Of a stretch of DNA of 64,000 nt, positions 8,723 through 19,200 are shown one piece after another. The translations under genes were made by a program, and so were the position numbers. The notes beneath the pieces are model-generated. The model saw nothing but the letters and a program-made list of their open reading frames with translations. It ran no database searches and was not told the origin of the DNA. The DNA is taken from NCBI RefSeq assembly GCF_021725675.1, contig NZ_JAKJPO010000001.1, positions 310,001 through 374,000 on the forward strand. The letters run 5' to 3'. The stretch's first letter is position 1. Each line of letters opens with the position of its first letter. This DNA comes from Marilutibacter chinensis (GTDB lineage: Bacteria > Pseudomonadota > Gammaproteobacteria > Xanthomonadales > Xanthomonadaceae).

Positions 8723-9992
8723 ATCGGGGCATCGCCCTTGGGCCTCTCGCCTGTTCGGAATCCTTGCGTTGGCGGCGCTTGCCTTGGCCGCCTCGAGCCT
8801 GTTGGGTGCCTGCACGACGGTGCCAAAGGTCGATGAGCCGATCGCTTCGGTGAGCTTCGACGACTACCGAAGCGAAACGCTCATGGCAATGCGCGCGGCG
8901 CGCAATTTCCAGCTGCCCGACAAGGAAGCGGAATTGCAGTGGAACGGTCCGCAGGAATGGCGCCCCGCTTCACAAGGCGTGGATGCGCCGCCACAAAAAG
9001 GCATTCTGCTGGTCCACGGCCTGGGCGACTCGCCCTGGTCGTTCCATGACGTCGCGCATGCATTGGCCGCACAGGGATTTCTCGTGCGCACGGTACTGCT
9101 TCCCGGCCATGGCACGCGTCCCGACGACTTGCTGGCCGTGACGGCCGAGCAATGGCAGCGCACCGTCCAGGAGCAGGCGCTGGCGCTTGAGAACGATGTC
9201 GACGGGCCGGTGTACCTGGGCGGGTTTTCCACCGGCGCCAACCTTGTGTTGGAGTACGCCTACGGCCATCCAGAGATCGCGGGCCTGGTGCTGTTCTCGC
9301 CCGGTTTCAAAAGCATGCCGTTCGACTGGGTTGCGCCGCTGGCTGCCCGGGTCCGTCCCTGGCTGATGAGCCCCAATGGCTCGTTCCCCATGCAAACCCC
9401 AGTTCGATACATGAACGTGCCGACCAACGGATACGCGCAGTTCTATCGCACCAGCGTCATCGCGCGGCGTCTCCTGCGCGAGCAGACCTACGACAAGCCA
9501 GTCTTCATGGTGGTCGCGCAGCACGATTCCGTTCTCGACACGGACTACCTGCTCGATGTCTTCCAGCACCGTTTCACGAACCCGCAGAGCCGGTTGATTT
9601 GGTACGGAACGAAACCGAAGGCATTGACCGACGCCGCACGCATCCTGATCCGAGGCGACCGGCTTCCCGAGCAGCACATCAGCCAGTTTTCGCACATGGG
9701 CCTGATGTTCTCACCGGCCAATCCGCTCTATGGCGACAAGGGCAGCCTTCGCATCTGTCTGAACGGTCAAGCCGAACGCGTGGCTCAAGCCTGCGAACAG
9801 GGAGTGCCCGTGTGGTACTCGGACTGGGGCTACCGCGAGGACGGCAAGGTCCACGCGAGGCTCACGTTCAATCCGTACTTCGATTGGCAGACCTCGGTCA
9901 TGCTGGCCACGCTGGGCAACGAGGAAAGTCCGCGGTCTGTCACCACCAACATCGCCGGGGACTCCAATGCCTCGGCAAGTTCGAACCCATAG
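8706..9992 (+). CDS. Lipoprotein alpha/beta hydrolase
   Basis: Serine hydrolase of 428 residues with an N-terminal signal and lipobox (SSLLGACTT). It therefore probably sits in the outer membrane or periplasm. The hydrolase domain has the oxyanion-type ILLVHGLGDSPWS and the nucleophile elbow GGFSTGAN. A late His in ISQFSHMGLMFS could complete the triad. The start lies inside the aldo/keto reductase end, implying coupled translation. An esterase or lipase-like role is likely; the substrate is unknown. Confidence 0.82.
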   Translation: MPNWRKSGHRPWASRLFGILALAALALAASSLLGACTTVPKVDEPIASVSFDDYRSETLMAMRAARNFQLPDKEAELQWNGPQEWRPASQGVDAPPQKGILLVHGLGDSPWSFHDVAHALAAQGFLVRTVLLPGHGTRPDDLLAVTAEQWQRTVQEQALALENDVDGPVYLGGFSTGANLVLEYAYGHPEIAGLVLFSPGFKSMPFDWVAPLAARVRPWLMSPNGSFPMQTPVRYMNVPTNGYAQFYRTSVIARRLLREQTYDKPVFMVVAQHDSVLDTDYLLDVFQHRFTNPQSRLIWYGTKPKALTDAARILIRGDRLPEQHISQFSHMGLMFSPANPLYGDKGSLRICLNGQAERVAQACEQGVPVWYSDWGYREDGKVHARLTFNPYFDWQTSVMLATLGNEESPRSVTTNIAGDSNASASSNP

Positions 9993-10034
9993 AAGCAGCC
10001 AGACGGCCCCCATCAACCAGCAAATGGAAGATCC

Positions 10035-10973
10035 ATGAAACGAGTGCAATTCGGCCGCTACGGCGGCCCAGAAACGATGTCCTTGGGCGAGCACACGTTG
10101 CCGGAGCTCGCTCCGGGACGGGTGCGGGTTAGGGTCAGGGCCGCGGCCATCAATCCGCTCGACTGGAAGATCCGCCAAGGCGTCATGAAGATCGTCACCG
10201 GCAGGAAGTTCCCGCAAGGCATGGGCTCGGATTTCGCCGGTGTGGTGGAGCAGGTCGGCACCGATGTCACGGACTTCCGGGCCGGTGACGAAGTGTTCGG
10301 CACGGTCGAAATCAAGAAACAGGGCGCCTTTGCCGAAGTCGTCGATGCCGACGCCCGCTTGGTGGTTCGCAAGCCTGCTTCCCTTTCGTTCAGCGAGGCC
10401 GCATGTATTCCCATTCCGGCAGCGACCGCCTGGGCCGCCATCGTCGGTGCCGCCAGGGCGCAGCCGGGCTCGCGCATCTTCATCAATGGCTGCAGCGGCG
10501 CCGTGGGCAGTGCCGCAGTGCAATTGGCGCTGGCGCATGGCGCGCACGTCAGCGGCTCCTGCGGCCCAGCCTCCGTGGCCAGCGTCAGGTCCGCCGGCGT
10601 CGATCCGGTATTCACCTATGCGGACAAGGCGTCATTCGCATCGAACGGGCCTTACGACGCGGTGTTCGACACCCTCGGAACGCTGTCCGTTTCCGATGGA
10701 TTGGCGTTGCTGACACCGAAAGGCCGCTTCGTCGACATCAACCCCACCCCTGGCAGGATGCTGCGCGGCTTCGTTTCAGGGCGCTACAGCATGGTGTTCG
10801 CCACGGCGGGGTTCAAGAACCTGCAGGAACTCGCGGGTTTGGCTAACGAAGGCAAGCTGCGCTCCTCGATCGGCCTGGAAGCACCGTTCACGGATGCCCT
10901 GTCCATCGTCAAGAATGCGGAACTCGGCCCACGCCCGCCTGGCCGGATCGTGCTGCTCATGCGAGGCAACTGA
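10035..10973 (+). CDS. Zinc-independent medium-chain reductase (quinone oxidoreductase-like)
   Basis: MDR-superfamily NADPH oxidoreductase of 312 residues. The N-terminal GroES-like part (AINPLDWKIRQG, GSDFAGVVEQVG) is followed by a Rossmann domain with the dinucleotide motif INGCSGAVGSAAVQLA. No structural zinc cysteines are visible, which places it with quinone oxidoreductases. It is the last gene of the TetR block and converges with the YdjM-like gene across a 35-base gap in which I see no terminator. Confidence 0.87.
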   Translation: MKRVQFGRYGGPETMSLGEHTLPELAPGRVRVRVRAAAINPLDWKIRQGVMKIVTGRKFPQGMGSDFAGVVEQVGTDVTDFRAGDEVFGTVEIKKQGAFAEVVDADARLVVRKPASLSFSEAACIPIPAATAWAAIVGAARAQPGSRIFINGCSGAVGSAAVQLALAHGAHVSGSCGPASVASVRSAGVDPVFTYADKASFASNGPYDAVFDTLGTLSVSDGLALLTPKGRFVDINPTPGRMLRGFVSGRYSMVFATAGFKNLQELAGLANEGKLRSSIGLEAPFTDALSIVKNAELGPRPPGRIVLLMRGN

Positions 10974-11008
10974 GACTGCCGCAAGTTGGACGTCTCGATA
11001 CCGCGTCG

Positions 11009-12004
11009 CTAATGATCGGTTGGAACCCGGCTACCTGCTTGATCGCCCTGCTCTTCCGGCACGGTGGCCGTTACCGAGAAAATTCCGGCGTCCGGCCGCG
11101 CCCCGAACCGCGCGTCACCTACCGTCACGGCGGTTCCTCCAGCGCTGGAGTGGACCGTCGCAAACGGCAGGCGCGACCAATACAGAAAATCGGCCACCAC
11201 CTTGCTCTGCCGGGCCGCCAGGGCAATGGCTGACTGGTCCATATGCGTAGGGACGAGTTGGCGATCCAACGACAGGTGAGCCGACGGAAACCAGCGGAAG
11301 TCGCCGAAGCCGTACGCATCCGCCGTCCGCACGATGATCCGGCGCCTAAACGGGTCGGCGAGGACCGGGTTGGCCAGCACCTGCAGCGGCTGCCCCAGGC
11401 CCAAAGCCTCGAACTGGCGGGCGACACGCTGTTCCGCAACCCGCCCACCGGCAGCCATAGCCCCGCTGTAGAGCGTGGCCACCAACAGGGCAGCTACCGC
11501 CGGGCGCTCGGCTCTGCCTGTGCCCGAGCGCTCGCGGCGTCGGGAAATCCAGATTCCCACGCCAAGCGCGAGCCAGATCCAAGGGTCGGCGATGAAAAGC
11601 ACGTCGCCGTAGAACCATCGCTCGGAGAACGGCATCAGAAGGCGGATGCCCCAGCTGTTCATCAAGTCGAGCAAAGGGTGAGACAGCGCGCCGATATAGC
11701 TGAGCAGGAGAAGCTGACCGGGCCTGACGGCTGGCCTCGCGGCCGGCCGCGGCGCTCTGCGCGTTTGCCATCTGTCGAACCACAGCAGCGCTAGCGTGAG
11801 AACCGCGGGCAGGACGAGCCATCCGACCGGGCCGTGCGTCCAGCCTCGCCGACACACGAGGCCGTTGCCAAAGAAGGCACACAGAACATCTATGTCGGGC
11901 AGATTCGCCCCGATCATCAATGCCGGCATCGCGAGCGCTGTCCGGCGCTTGAGCCCTGCCTGCCCCAAAACCGCGCCGACCAAGGCATGAGTCAGGTTGT
12001 CCAT
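11009..12004 (-). CDS. YdjM-like membrane metal-dependent hydrolase (DUF457)
   Basis: Integral membrane protein of about 331 residues. The N-terminus MDNLTHALVGAVLGQAGL is the signature of the YdjM/DUF457 family, and ANLPDIDVL plus THGPVGWL supply the conserved Asp and His. Several membrane helices follow. The ATG at 12004 is preferred over a long upstream extension because of this signature and a GGGAG site. It is the last gene of a long minus-strand run that begins with the TetR gene at 22613. Its substrate is not known. Confidence 0.82.
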   Translation of the reverse strand: MDNLTHALVGAVLGQAGLKRRTALAMPALMIGANLPDIDVLCAFFGNGLVCRRGWTHGPVGWLVLPAVLTLALLWFDRWQTRRAPRPAARPAVRPGQLLLLSYIGALSHPLLDLMNSWGIRLLMPFSERWFYGDVLFIADPWIWLALGVGIWISRRRERSGTGRAERPAVAALLVATLYSGAMAAGGRVAEQRVARQFEALGLGQPLQVLANPVLADPFRRRIIVRTADAYGFGDFRWFPSAHLSLDRQLVPTHMDQSAIALAARQSKVVADFLYWSRLPFATVHSSAGGTAVTVGDARFGARPDAGIFSVTATVPEEQGDQAGSRVPTDH

Positions 12005-12059
12005 TGCAAGAAGCTCCCGGTTAGGTGACCTATGGGGCGAACCAACCCTGTCGAGAAAC

Positions 12060-12983
12060 TCATGCGAGTGACTCCTCAAGACCAACCATATCGGCACTCT
12101 CCCGCCACAATCGGTCCTGTGCCTCACGGTCGCATGCCAGCGCCGAGGGATCGGGGAACGTAGGTTTTCCCTTGACCAAGGAGACGTAGATGCGGCCGTT
12201 CGGTAGGGAGAGTGTTCCCAGCGCCACGTCGGCCAGCATCCTGCCCGAGTGTTCGGGCGCATTCATCACGAACTCGGGACGAAAGAGGCCGATCAAAGGG
12301 AAGATCGTGCGCATCACGATGCCGAGAATCGCCTTTTGCAGAGCTGACGCTTCCCGGCCGGCTGCGCCTCCCGTAAGCCCAGGATTGAAAGCGATGACAT
12401 CAATCTGGCGCGTTACCACCGTGTCTTGCCGGGCCAGGTACAACGCCGTCATGAGGTTGCATAGCTTCGAGGCGCTGTAGGAGCGAATGCCGTCGCCCGA
12501 GCCACCCTTCGTCGGATGCGCCCATTCCTGAAGTTCCAGCGTCTTGGGGCCAATCGCCTTGATGGGCGGATCGTGCATGTTGCTCGACGTAATCACCATC
12601 CGGCCATGCTCGGCGATGTGCGGCAGAAGGAGACGCGCCAGCAGGTAGTGAGCAAGGTGATTGACCGCGAACGTCAGGCCGTAGCCATCCGCGCTACGCT
12701 GATCGGCTGCTGTGCCATGCAAGCCAGCATTGAGCACAAGGATGTCGATGCGCTTATCACCAAGTTGCCGTATCACGGCGCCGGCAAAGTCACGCACGCT
12801 GGTCAGGGAGGCGAGATCGAGCGGGAGAACATCGACGCCTTCCGGCACGGTGCGGTTCTTTCCACGAGCGCCCACGATGATCCTCGTGCTCGGAGAGGCG
12901 ACGAGGTCTTGCAGGGTGAATGAGCCAAAGCCGCTTGTGGCTCCGGTCATCAAGACAACATTTTGCGATTTCGGGGGTTCCAT
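12060..12983 (-). CDS. Short-chain dehydrogenase/reductase
   Basis: SDR of 307 residues with the cofactor motif TGATSGFG, the NAG motif (VLNAGLHG), a catalytic serine region ITSSNMHD and the active-site YSASK. The ATG at 12983 (MEPPKSQN) is chosen because a strong AAAGGAGA lies eight bases upstream. It resembles retinol-dehydrogenase-like SDRs. A decayed relative of the same gene lies at 23101-23917, so the cargo once held two copies. Confidence 0.9.
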   Translation of the reverse strand: MEPPKSQNVVLMTGATSGFGSFTLQDLVASPSTRIIVGARGKNRTVPEGVDVLPLDLASLTSVRDFAGAVIRQLGDKRIDILVLNAGLHGTAADQRSADGYGLTFAVNHLAHYLLARLLLPHIAEHGRMVITSSNMHDPPIKAIGPKTLELQEWAHPTKGGSGDGIRSYSASKLCNLMTALYLARQDTVVTRQIDVIAFNPGLTGGAAGREASALQKAILGIVMRTIFPLIGLFRPEFVMNAPEHSGRMLADVALGTLSLPNGRIYVSLVKGKPTFPDPSALACDREAQDRLWRESADMVGLEESLA

Positions 12984-13010
12984 CTTGTTTCTCCTTTGGC
13001 GCAAGCGTCG

Positions 13011-14168
13011 TCAGAAACGCCTGCCGATGGTGAAGCTGCCAAAGCTCGGCCTCTCGCGCTGTCCCTCGAACTCGCGAGTGCGGTTGTAGCGGGCGAAGGC
13101 GAAACGCCAATGGCCGTGGGTGATCGCGATGCCGTAACCGATGTCGGCCACGAATGGGCGCTTGTTCACGCTGTGGCTAGAGCGGAAAGTGTTGCCATCG
13201 AGCGTGATGTCGCGCAGGACCCAGCGCGCATCGGCAGCGACAAACAGGTGGCCGCGCCAACCTTGTGTCGCGCTCGTTCGGATCGGGGACGTGTTCTCAC
13301 CGGCGGGTCGCAGCGGCGCCGTCCCGAAGTCATCCGGCAGCAGGTAGCCAAAACGCAGTTCCATCCCGGAATTGGCATAGGTGGCGAAATTGCCCAGGCT
13401 GCCGCCCCAGTGTGCAATCGCGTCCCAGCGCCATGGCCCCGAAGACTGCATCGGTGCAAAACGCTTGCGTCGCTCGTGGATGAACTGCACCACGGGCTCG
13501 TTGTGCAGTTGGTTGTCCCAGCCGTTGAAGCGGTCCACGTCAATGACGCCATGCCACCAGTCCTGAACCTCCCTGGCCTTGGCGGCGGGGCCGACGATAC
13601 CCAGCCGCAACTGCGAGGTGCGCAGATGGTCGCCCCTGCGGGCGTTGTAGCCCACACTGAACATCAGCGCGCCGGCATATGGCCGATCGTCGGCAATGAG
13701 TTCGCGTGGCACGCGGTCCGTGGGCGTGTACATCATCTGCCCCAGCCCGATGGTCATGTTCAGCTCATCGAATCCACCAGGCTGCAACGTGGAGAACGTG
13801 CGATTCAACCGCCTCGCAATGTCAGGCAGGCACGGGTCATCGGCGCGATGGACCAAGTTGGGTGAGACCAAGGTCAGCAGGAACCCATTGGAATAGCCTT
13901 GGTCCTGCCCGAGTCCACCGAACAGGTCGTTATCGACACGCAGATTGACCGTGGATTCCGCCGCGACCCCTTTGCGGTCACACCCCTCGTCGGCCAGCAC
14001 CGAACCGCTCCAGAGCACCGCACCGATCGCCATCCATCCCTTCCACGCAGGAACGGCAACGCCGGCCTGCGCAAAGCAGCCTGCGGGCACTGCCGCCGAA
14101 TGAGCGTGCCGCAGCGCGCCTTGCCTCGGTGCAGTTCCCTTGCCCAAGGCGGGCACAGCCTTAGTCAT
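13011..14168 (-). CDS. LpxR-family outer-membrane lipid A deacylase-like protein
   Basis: Outer-membrane beta-barrel of about 385 residues. A signal peptide ends around SGSVLADEG. The LpxR family region starts with VNLRVDNDLFGGLGQDQGYSNGFLL and contains DDRPYAGALMFSVGYN. The C-terminus ends in aromatic residue Phe, as barrel proteins do. LpxR removes the 3'-acyloxyacyl group of lipid A, and similar envelope modification is inferred here. The ATG at 14168 overlaps the end of the metallo-hydrolase gene by eight bases, so translation is probably coupled. Confidence 0.82.
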   Translation of the reverse strand: MTKAVPALGKGTAPRQGALRHAHSAAVPAGCFAQAGVAVPAWKGWMAIGAVLWSGSVLADEGCDRKGVAAESTVNLRVDNDLFGGLGQDQGYSNGFLLTLVSPNLVHRADDPCLPDIARRLNRTFSTLQPGGFDELNMTIGLGQMMYTPTDRVPRELIADDRPYAGALMFSVGYNARRGDHLRTSQLRLGIVGPAAKAREVQDWWHGVIDVDRFNGWDNQLHNEPVVQFIHERRKRFAPMQSSGPWRWDAIAHWGGSLGNFATYANSGMELRFGYLLPDDFGTAPLRPAGENTSPIRTSATQGWRGHLFVAADARWVLRDITLDGNTFRSSHSVNKRPFVADIGYGIAITHGHWRFAFARYNRTREFEGQRERPSFGSFTIGRRF

Positions 14169-15123
14169 TCGGGAACCGCCACACGTTCGCGGTTTCGCCA
14201 ACGGCAAGGACCCGCTTTCCCGATGCAGGAAGCCCAAGGCGCTCCCACTCCGCAGCCAAGCGAACCGGCGGTTCGTCGAGCGGTTCGTAGGTCAGCTTGA
14301 ACGTCCCCCAGTGCATGGCGAAGAAGTACCCGGCACCAAGATCCATGTATGCCTTGACGGCCTCCTCGGGATTCATGTGCTGGCGGCGCATGAACCAGGA
14401 CGGCTCGTAGGCACCGATGGGTAGAAGCGCGGCGTCGATCGCCGGGAAACGACGGCCGATTTCCCGGAACCCGTCGAAATACCCGGTATCACCCGAGTGG
14501 TAGATGCAGGCAGAAGCTCCCTCGACAACGAATCCACCCCACAGCGTTTCGTTGGCGTCGGTTAGGCCGCGGCGGCTGTAGTGTTGGGCAGGCACGAAGG
14601 TCACCCTCACGGGGCCGATGTCGATCGACTGCCACCAATCCAACTCACTCGCGGAAATCCTCTTTCTTGCGAGGAACGACGTCATGCCAAGGCCGGCGAT
14701 CACCGGCGCGTCGGCACTCTTCACAGACGGAAGGTCGAGATGGTCGTAGTGGTTGTGACTGATCAGCACCGCGTCGATGGGCGGCAGATTCTCGGGGCGC
14801 AGGCCAGCCGGAACATTCCGCCCCCCTGGCCCCAGGGCAAGCTCACCAAAGACCGGATCGATGAGGAACGACTTTCCTTCGAGCTGAACCAGCCAGCTCG
14901 CATGCCCGATCCAGGTCAGACGCGCGCCTTCACCCGCGCCCGGTGGAGTGGTGATCGCGGCAAGATCGGGCACCACACACGGCACAGATGCCTTTCTAGG
15001 TACACCGCGGCCCCGACCTGCAAGACTATCGACGACCAGCATCCGAAATCCCGGCACCACGGTGCCGGGAGCTTCGCTGCCGTCGAGATTCCTGAAACGT
15101 CTGGATTTCCTAAAAATGGCCAT
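14161..15123 (-). CDS. Metallo-beta-lactamase-fold hydrolase (NAPE-PLD/UlaG-like)
   Basis: MBL-fold enzyme of 320 residues. The metal motif SHNHYDHLD near residue 135 is clear, with a further Asp/His set in YHSGDTGYFDG and FAMHWGTFKL. The sequence around TWIGHASWLVQLEG is typical of the NAPE-hydrolysing phospholipase D/UlaG branch, so a phospholipid or related ester may be the substrate. It sits between two outer-membrane protein genes, which fits an envelope role. It overlaps the LpxR-like gene. Confidence 0.85.
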   Translation of the reverse strand: MAIFRKSRRFRNLDGSEAPGTVVPGFRMLVVDSLAGRGRGVPRKASVPCVVPDLAAITTPPGAGEGARLTWIGHASWLVQLEGKSFLIDPVFGELALGPGGRNVPAGLRPENLPPIDAVLISHNHYDHLDLPSVKSADAPVIAGLGMTSFLARKRISASELDWWQSIDIGPVRVTFVPAQHYSRRGLTDANETLWGGFVVEGASACIYHSGDTGYFDGFREIGRRFPAIDAALLPIGAYEPSWFMRRQHMNPEEAVKAYMDLGAGYFFAMHWGTFKLTYEPLDEPPVRLAAEWERLGLPASGKRVLAVGETANVWRFPND

Positions 15124-15286
15124 AACCGCCCTTCCACATTGATGATGAAGATGAACGCAGGTGGCATGGGGCGGACGGTGAACGCGCTAATGGGCGTTCA
15201 GGCGGACGTGCACTGCATCCCCTTCGTTTCGAGTCGAATGCGATACCCGGCAAACGCCCTGAATGGGCGATGCCATGGGTCGCCTT

Positions 15287-16123
15287 TCAGAACCGATAGA
15301 GGTAGCCGAGTCCCACGCCGTACTGCGTGCTCTTTTCCACCAGCGGGCTGTTGCGGATCGAGCTGCCCATGTGCTTGGCGCCCATGTCGAGGAACAGGGT
15401 GTGCTTGGGCATGGGCTGCCAATCCACGCGAAGCCCGATCTCGGTATTGACCGTGGAGCTGCCGCTGTAGGCCGGGCGCCAGCTCTGCGCCTCGTCCGAC
15501 CTCACGCCGTAGTAGTAGTCCACGTACTTGCTATCCACCCATTCGGCCGCCAGCCGCGGTGTCAAGCCAAAGACGCCTGCGGTGAAGCGCCGGTCGATCT
15601 GCAGCGTGGCCCGCTTTCCCTTGCTGTTGTCCATGGCATCGGTAAGCACTTCGGCAGAGAGATTGGCAATGCCGGCACGCCAGATGGCAGCGCCACCGAC
15701 CCAGAAGCTGGAATCCCGATCGCGCATACCCGCGAAGTACGGCGAATCGCCGGAATCAAACCCCTCCACGGCATACCGGCCACGCAGCCTGAACGACACT
15801 GGCCCGACCGATGGGAGCTTGACGTCCAGGCCAGGGCCGGCCACCTGAATCCACTTGTTCTCATAGGTGATCATCGGCAGGCCGCGCACACGGTTGTCGA
15901 AGTCGCGATAGACGCGATACTGCATGCCGCCGGCGACGCCGATCCCCCACGTCGATTCACCGCGCGCGGTTTCGGCCATCGCCTGATCTGTCGCAGACTT
16001 CTTCGTGTCGTCGGTCTGCGCCGAGGCGACGGGTGCGGAAAAAATGCCGGCGAGCAGAATCGGCAGCGCCGCGTAGGACGGCTGACGTCGCAGCCGGATT
16101 GCGCAATGAAGGTGTGACGACAT
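15287..16123 (-). CDS. MipA/OmpV-family outer-membrane protein
   Basis: Beta-barrel protein of 278 residues with a signal peptide (cleavage near SAPVASAQ). The family features are GIGVAGGMQYRVYRDFDNRVRG with alternating hydrophobic strands, ending YLYRF. MipA/OmpV proteins sit in the outer membrane and are linked to murein synthesis or stress. A GAAAGGGATC site precedes the ATG. It follows the RND genes by 106 bases and is followed by 163 bases without a gene before the metallo-hydrolase. Confidence 0.87.
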   Translation of the reverse strand: MSSHLHCAIRLRRQPSYAALPILLAGIFSAPVASAQTDDTKKSATDQAMAETARGESTWGIGVAGGMQYRVYRDFDNRVRGLPMITYENKWIQVAGPGLDVKLPSVGPVSFRLRGRYAVEGFDSGDSPYFAGMRDRDSSFWVGGAAIWRAGIANLSAEVLTDAMDNSKGKRATLQIDRRFTAGVFGLTPRLAAEWVDSKYVDYYYGVRSDEAQSWRPAYSGSSTVNTEIGLRVDWQPMPKHTLFLDMGAKHMGSSIRNSPLVEKSTQYGVGLGYLYRF

Positions 16124-16229
16124 GATTGATCCCTTTCAAGGACGACGTGAAAAATGCCTCCGCCACGCATTGATGCGACGGACAAGGCGCGGAACTGCTC
16201 CATCCGGGCGACGACCGGTGCGTCAACCT

Positions 16230-19200
16230 TCAAGCGCCTTGCGCGCCTGCGGTGGCACGCTCGGTGTGTCGAAAAAAACCGAGCGACGCCATCCACTTCT
16301 CGAACCTGTCCACGTACAGGAACACGGCCGGCACGACCAGCAGGCTGAGGGCGGTCGATGTGATCAGGCCTCCGATGACTGCCATGGCCATCGGCCGGCG
16401 AAAGCTCGAATCCGCGCCGAGCCCCAGCGCGATGGGCAACATGCCGGCGATCATCGCGATGGTGGTCATCACGATGGGACGGGCACGCTTGTGGCACGCA
16501 TCCAGCAGCGCGTCGTGAACAGGCAATCCACGCTCGCGCATGCCGATGACCGCGTACTCGACGAGCAGGATGGAGTTCTTGGTGACGATCCCCATGAGCA
16601 TGACCAGCCCGATCATCGAAGGCACGCTCAACTCGCTTCTCGTGACCAGCAGCGCGAGGAACGCACCACCGATGGACAAGGGGATGGCGGAAAGGATGGT
16701 GATGGGTTGAAGGAAGTCCCTGAACAGCAGTACCAGCACGCAGTAGATGCATAGCACGCCGACCACGAGCGCCATGGCGAAGCCCGCGCCAAGTTCGGCA
16801 ACGATCTCGGCGTCGCCGGCCTCGATCACCTTCACGCTGGACGGAAGGGATTTGATCGATGGCAGGTTGGCGGCAGCCGCCTGCGCCGTTCCGAGCGCGG
16901 TGCCTCCCAGGTCAGCCGAAATGGTGACGTTGCGAAGGCGGTCGTGGCGGTCGATCTGTGCGGGGCCACTCTCCACTGACAGGCTGGCGACGCTGGCAAG
17001 CGGCACCGGCCCGTCGCGCCCCGGCACGCGCATGTTGCCGATCGTGTCGATGTCCTGCCGTGCGGCGTCGGGAATGCGCGCGCGGATATAGACTTGCCGG
17101 TTGTCGAGGTTCAGGCGCGCCACCTGCGAGTCGAAATCGCCGCTGGTCGCCACCCGCACCACGTCGCCAATCGCTGCGGTCGTCACGCCGCGCTCGGCGG
17201 CGCGCTCCGGGTCGGGGCGAATGATGATCTCGGGGCGCTCAAGGCTGGCCGTTGACGCGATGCCCGACAGGCCCTTGACGTCGCGCAGTTCGGATTCCAC
17301 CGCTTGCGCGCTCGCTTTGAGTGCCTCGGCGTTGTCACTGGCGAGGATGATCGATAGCTTCTGACCTGGCCCGCCACCACCGACGGCGAAGCGCGCTCCG
17401 GGAATGTCCACCAGGCGTTCCCGCACGGCCTTTTCGATGACCTGCTGCGACGGCCGATCGCCGCGTGGCCCCAGCGTGAGCGTGAGCGAAGCGCGCCGAA
17501 CTTCGCCCGCCCGCGATCCACCGGGGCCAGCACTTTGCGCATTGCCCACCGTGGCGAAGACATGGGCGATGCCATCCACGTCGCCGATGGCCTTGCGGGC
17601 CGACTCGGCGACCGCCAATGTGTCCTCCAGCGAGCTGGCCGGCGGCAACTCAATGTTGACGGTCGTGGTGCCGCTGTCGGAGGCCGGGATGAAGCCCGTC
17701 TCGATGAAAGGCACCAGGGCGAGCGAAGCCGCCAGAAAGAGGACCGCGCCGCCCAGGGTGGTCTTGCGGTGTTCCAGGCACCAGCGCGCCACTGCCATGT
17801 ACCAGCGCATGACCCTGCCATCTTCCTTCTCGGGAATCGGCTCGGGCTTGAGCAGGTAGGCCGCCATCATGGGCGTGAGCAGGCGCGCCACGAGCAGCGA
17901 AGCGAGCACGGCGATCACGGCGGTCCAGCCGAACTGCTTGAACACCAGGCCGCCGATGCCGCTCATCATGGCCGTCGGCAGGAAGACGACCACCAGGCTC
18001 ATGGTGGTCGCCATGACCGCCAGGGCAATCTCGGTCACGGCATCCTCCGCGGCCTCCCGGATCGATTTGCCCATGTGCCGGTGGCGCTCGATGTTCTCGA
18101 TCTCGACGATGGCGTCATCGACCAGGATGCCGACGACAACCGCCAGCGCCAGCAGCGTCACGGTGTTGAGCGTAAAGCCCAGCCAGGCCATGGCCGCGAA
18201 AGCCGGAAGGATGGACAGCGGCAGAGCGGTCGAGGCGATCAGCGTCGACCGCCAGTCACGCAGGAAAAGCCAGACGACGACCATCGCGAGGATGGCGCCC
18301 TCGTACAGCATCGCCATGGAGCCCTCGTACTGCTCCAGCGTCTGGCCAACCGACCCTGAAATCCCTGTCAGGCTGAGCGTCGGGTCGGCCTGCTGAAGAC
18401 CGGCCAGGGCCTCGCGAACGCCCTCGGCCAGCCGCACCTCGTCAAAGCCCCTGGCGCGGTACACGCTGAAGCCGACTACATGCTCACCATCGAGCAGGGC
18501 TGCGTGCATGGGATCGGCCTGACCATCGACGATCGTCGCGATCTGGTCCAGCCTGAAGCTCTTGCCGTTGGACAGCGCGATTCGCAGACCCGCAAGCTCC
18601 GATGCCTGGCGAACCGTGGCGATCGTGCGAACCGACTGCTCTTCGCCGCCAAGCTGGCCACGACCGCCCGAGGATTGCTGCTGCACCTGGCGCAACGCCC
18701 GGGAAACGTCCGCCGCCGTGATACCCAGGGCAGACATGCGCAGTGGATCAACCTCAACCCGAACCTCGCGCTCGATGCCTCCCAGCCGCTCAAACCGGCC
18801 GACGCCGGACACGCTGAGAATCGCCTTGGCGACAGTGTCGTCCACGAACCAGGAAAGCTGTTCCTCATTGAGGCGGGACGACGCGATGGCATAAGTCAGC
18901 ACGGGAGCACCGACGCTGTTGGATGCGCTGACCGTCGGTTGCAGTAGGTCGGGCGGAAGGTCGGAGCGAATACCGTCCACCGCGTTCTTGGTTTCGATCA
19001 GCGCGTCCGACAGGTTCTTTTCCAGCACGAATTGCACCTGGATCGACACTAGGCCGTCCGTGACCGATGTGCTCAGGTGGTTCAGGCCGCTCAAGGTCGC
19101 CAGCGCGTCTTCGACCTTGCGTGCGACCTCCGTTTCAAGCTGTGCAGGGGCCGCGCCCGGCTGCGACAAAGCCACAGTGACCATCGGCAGATCCAGGTCG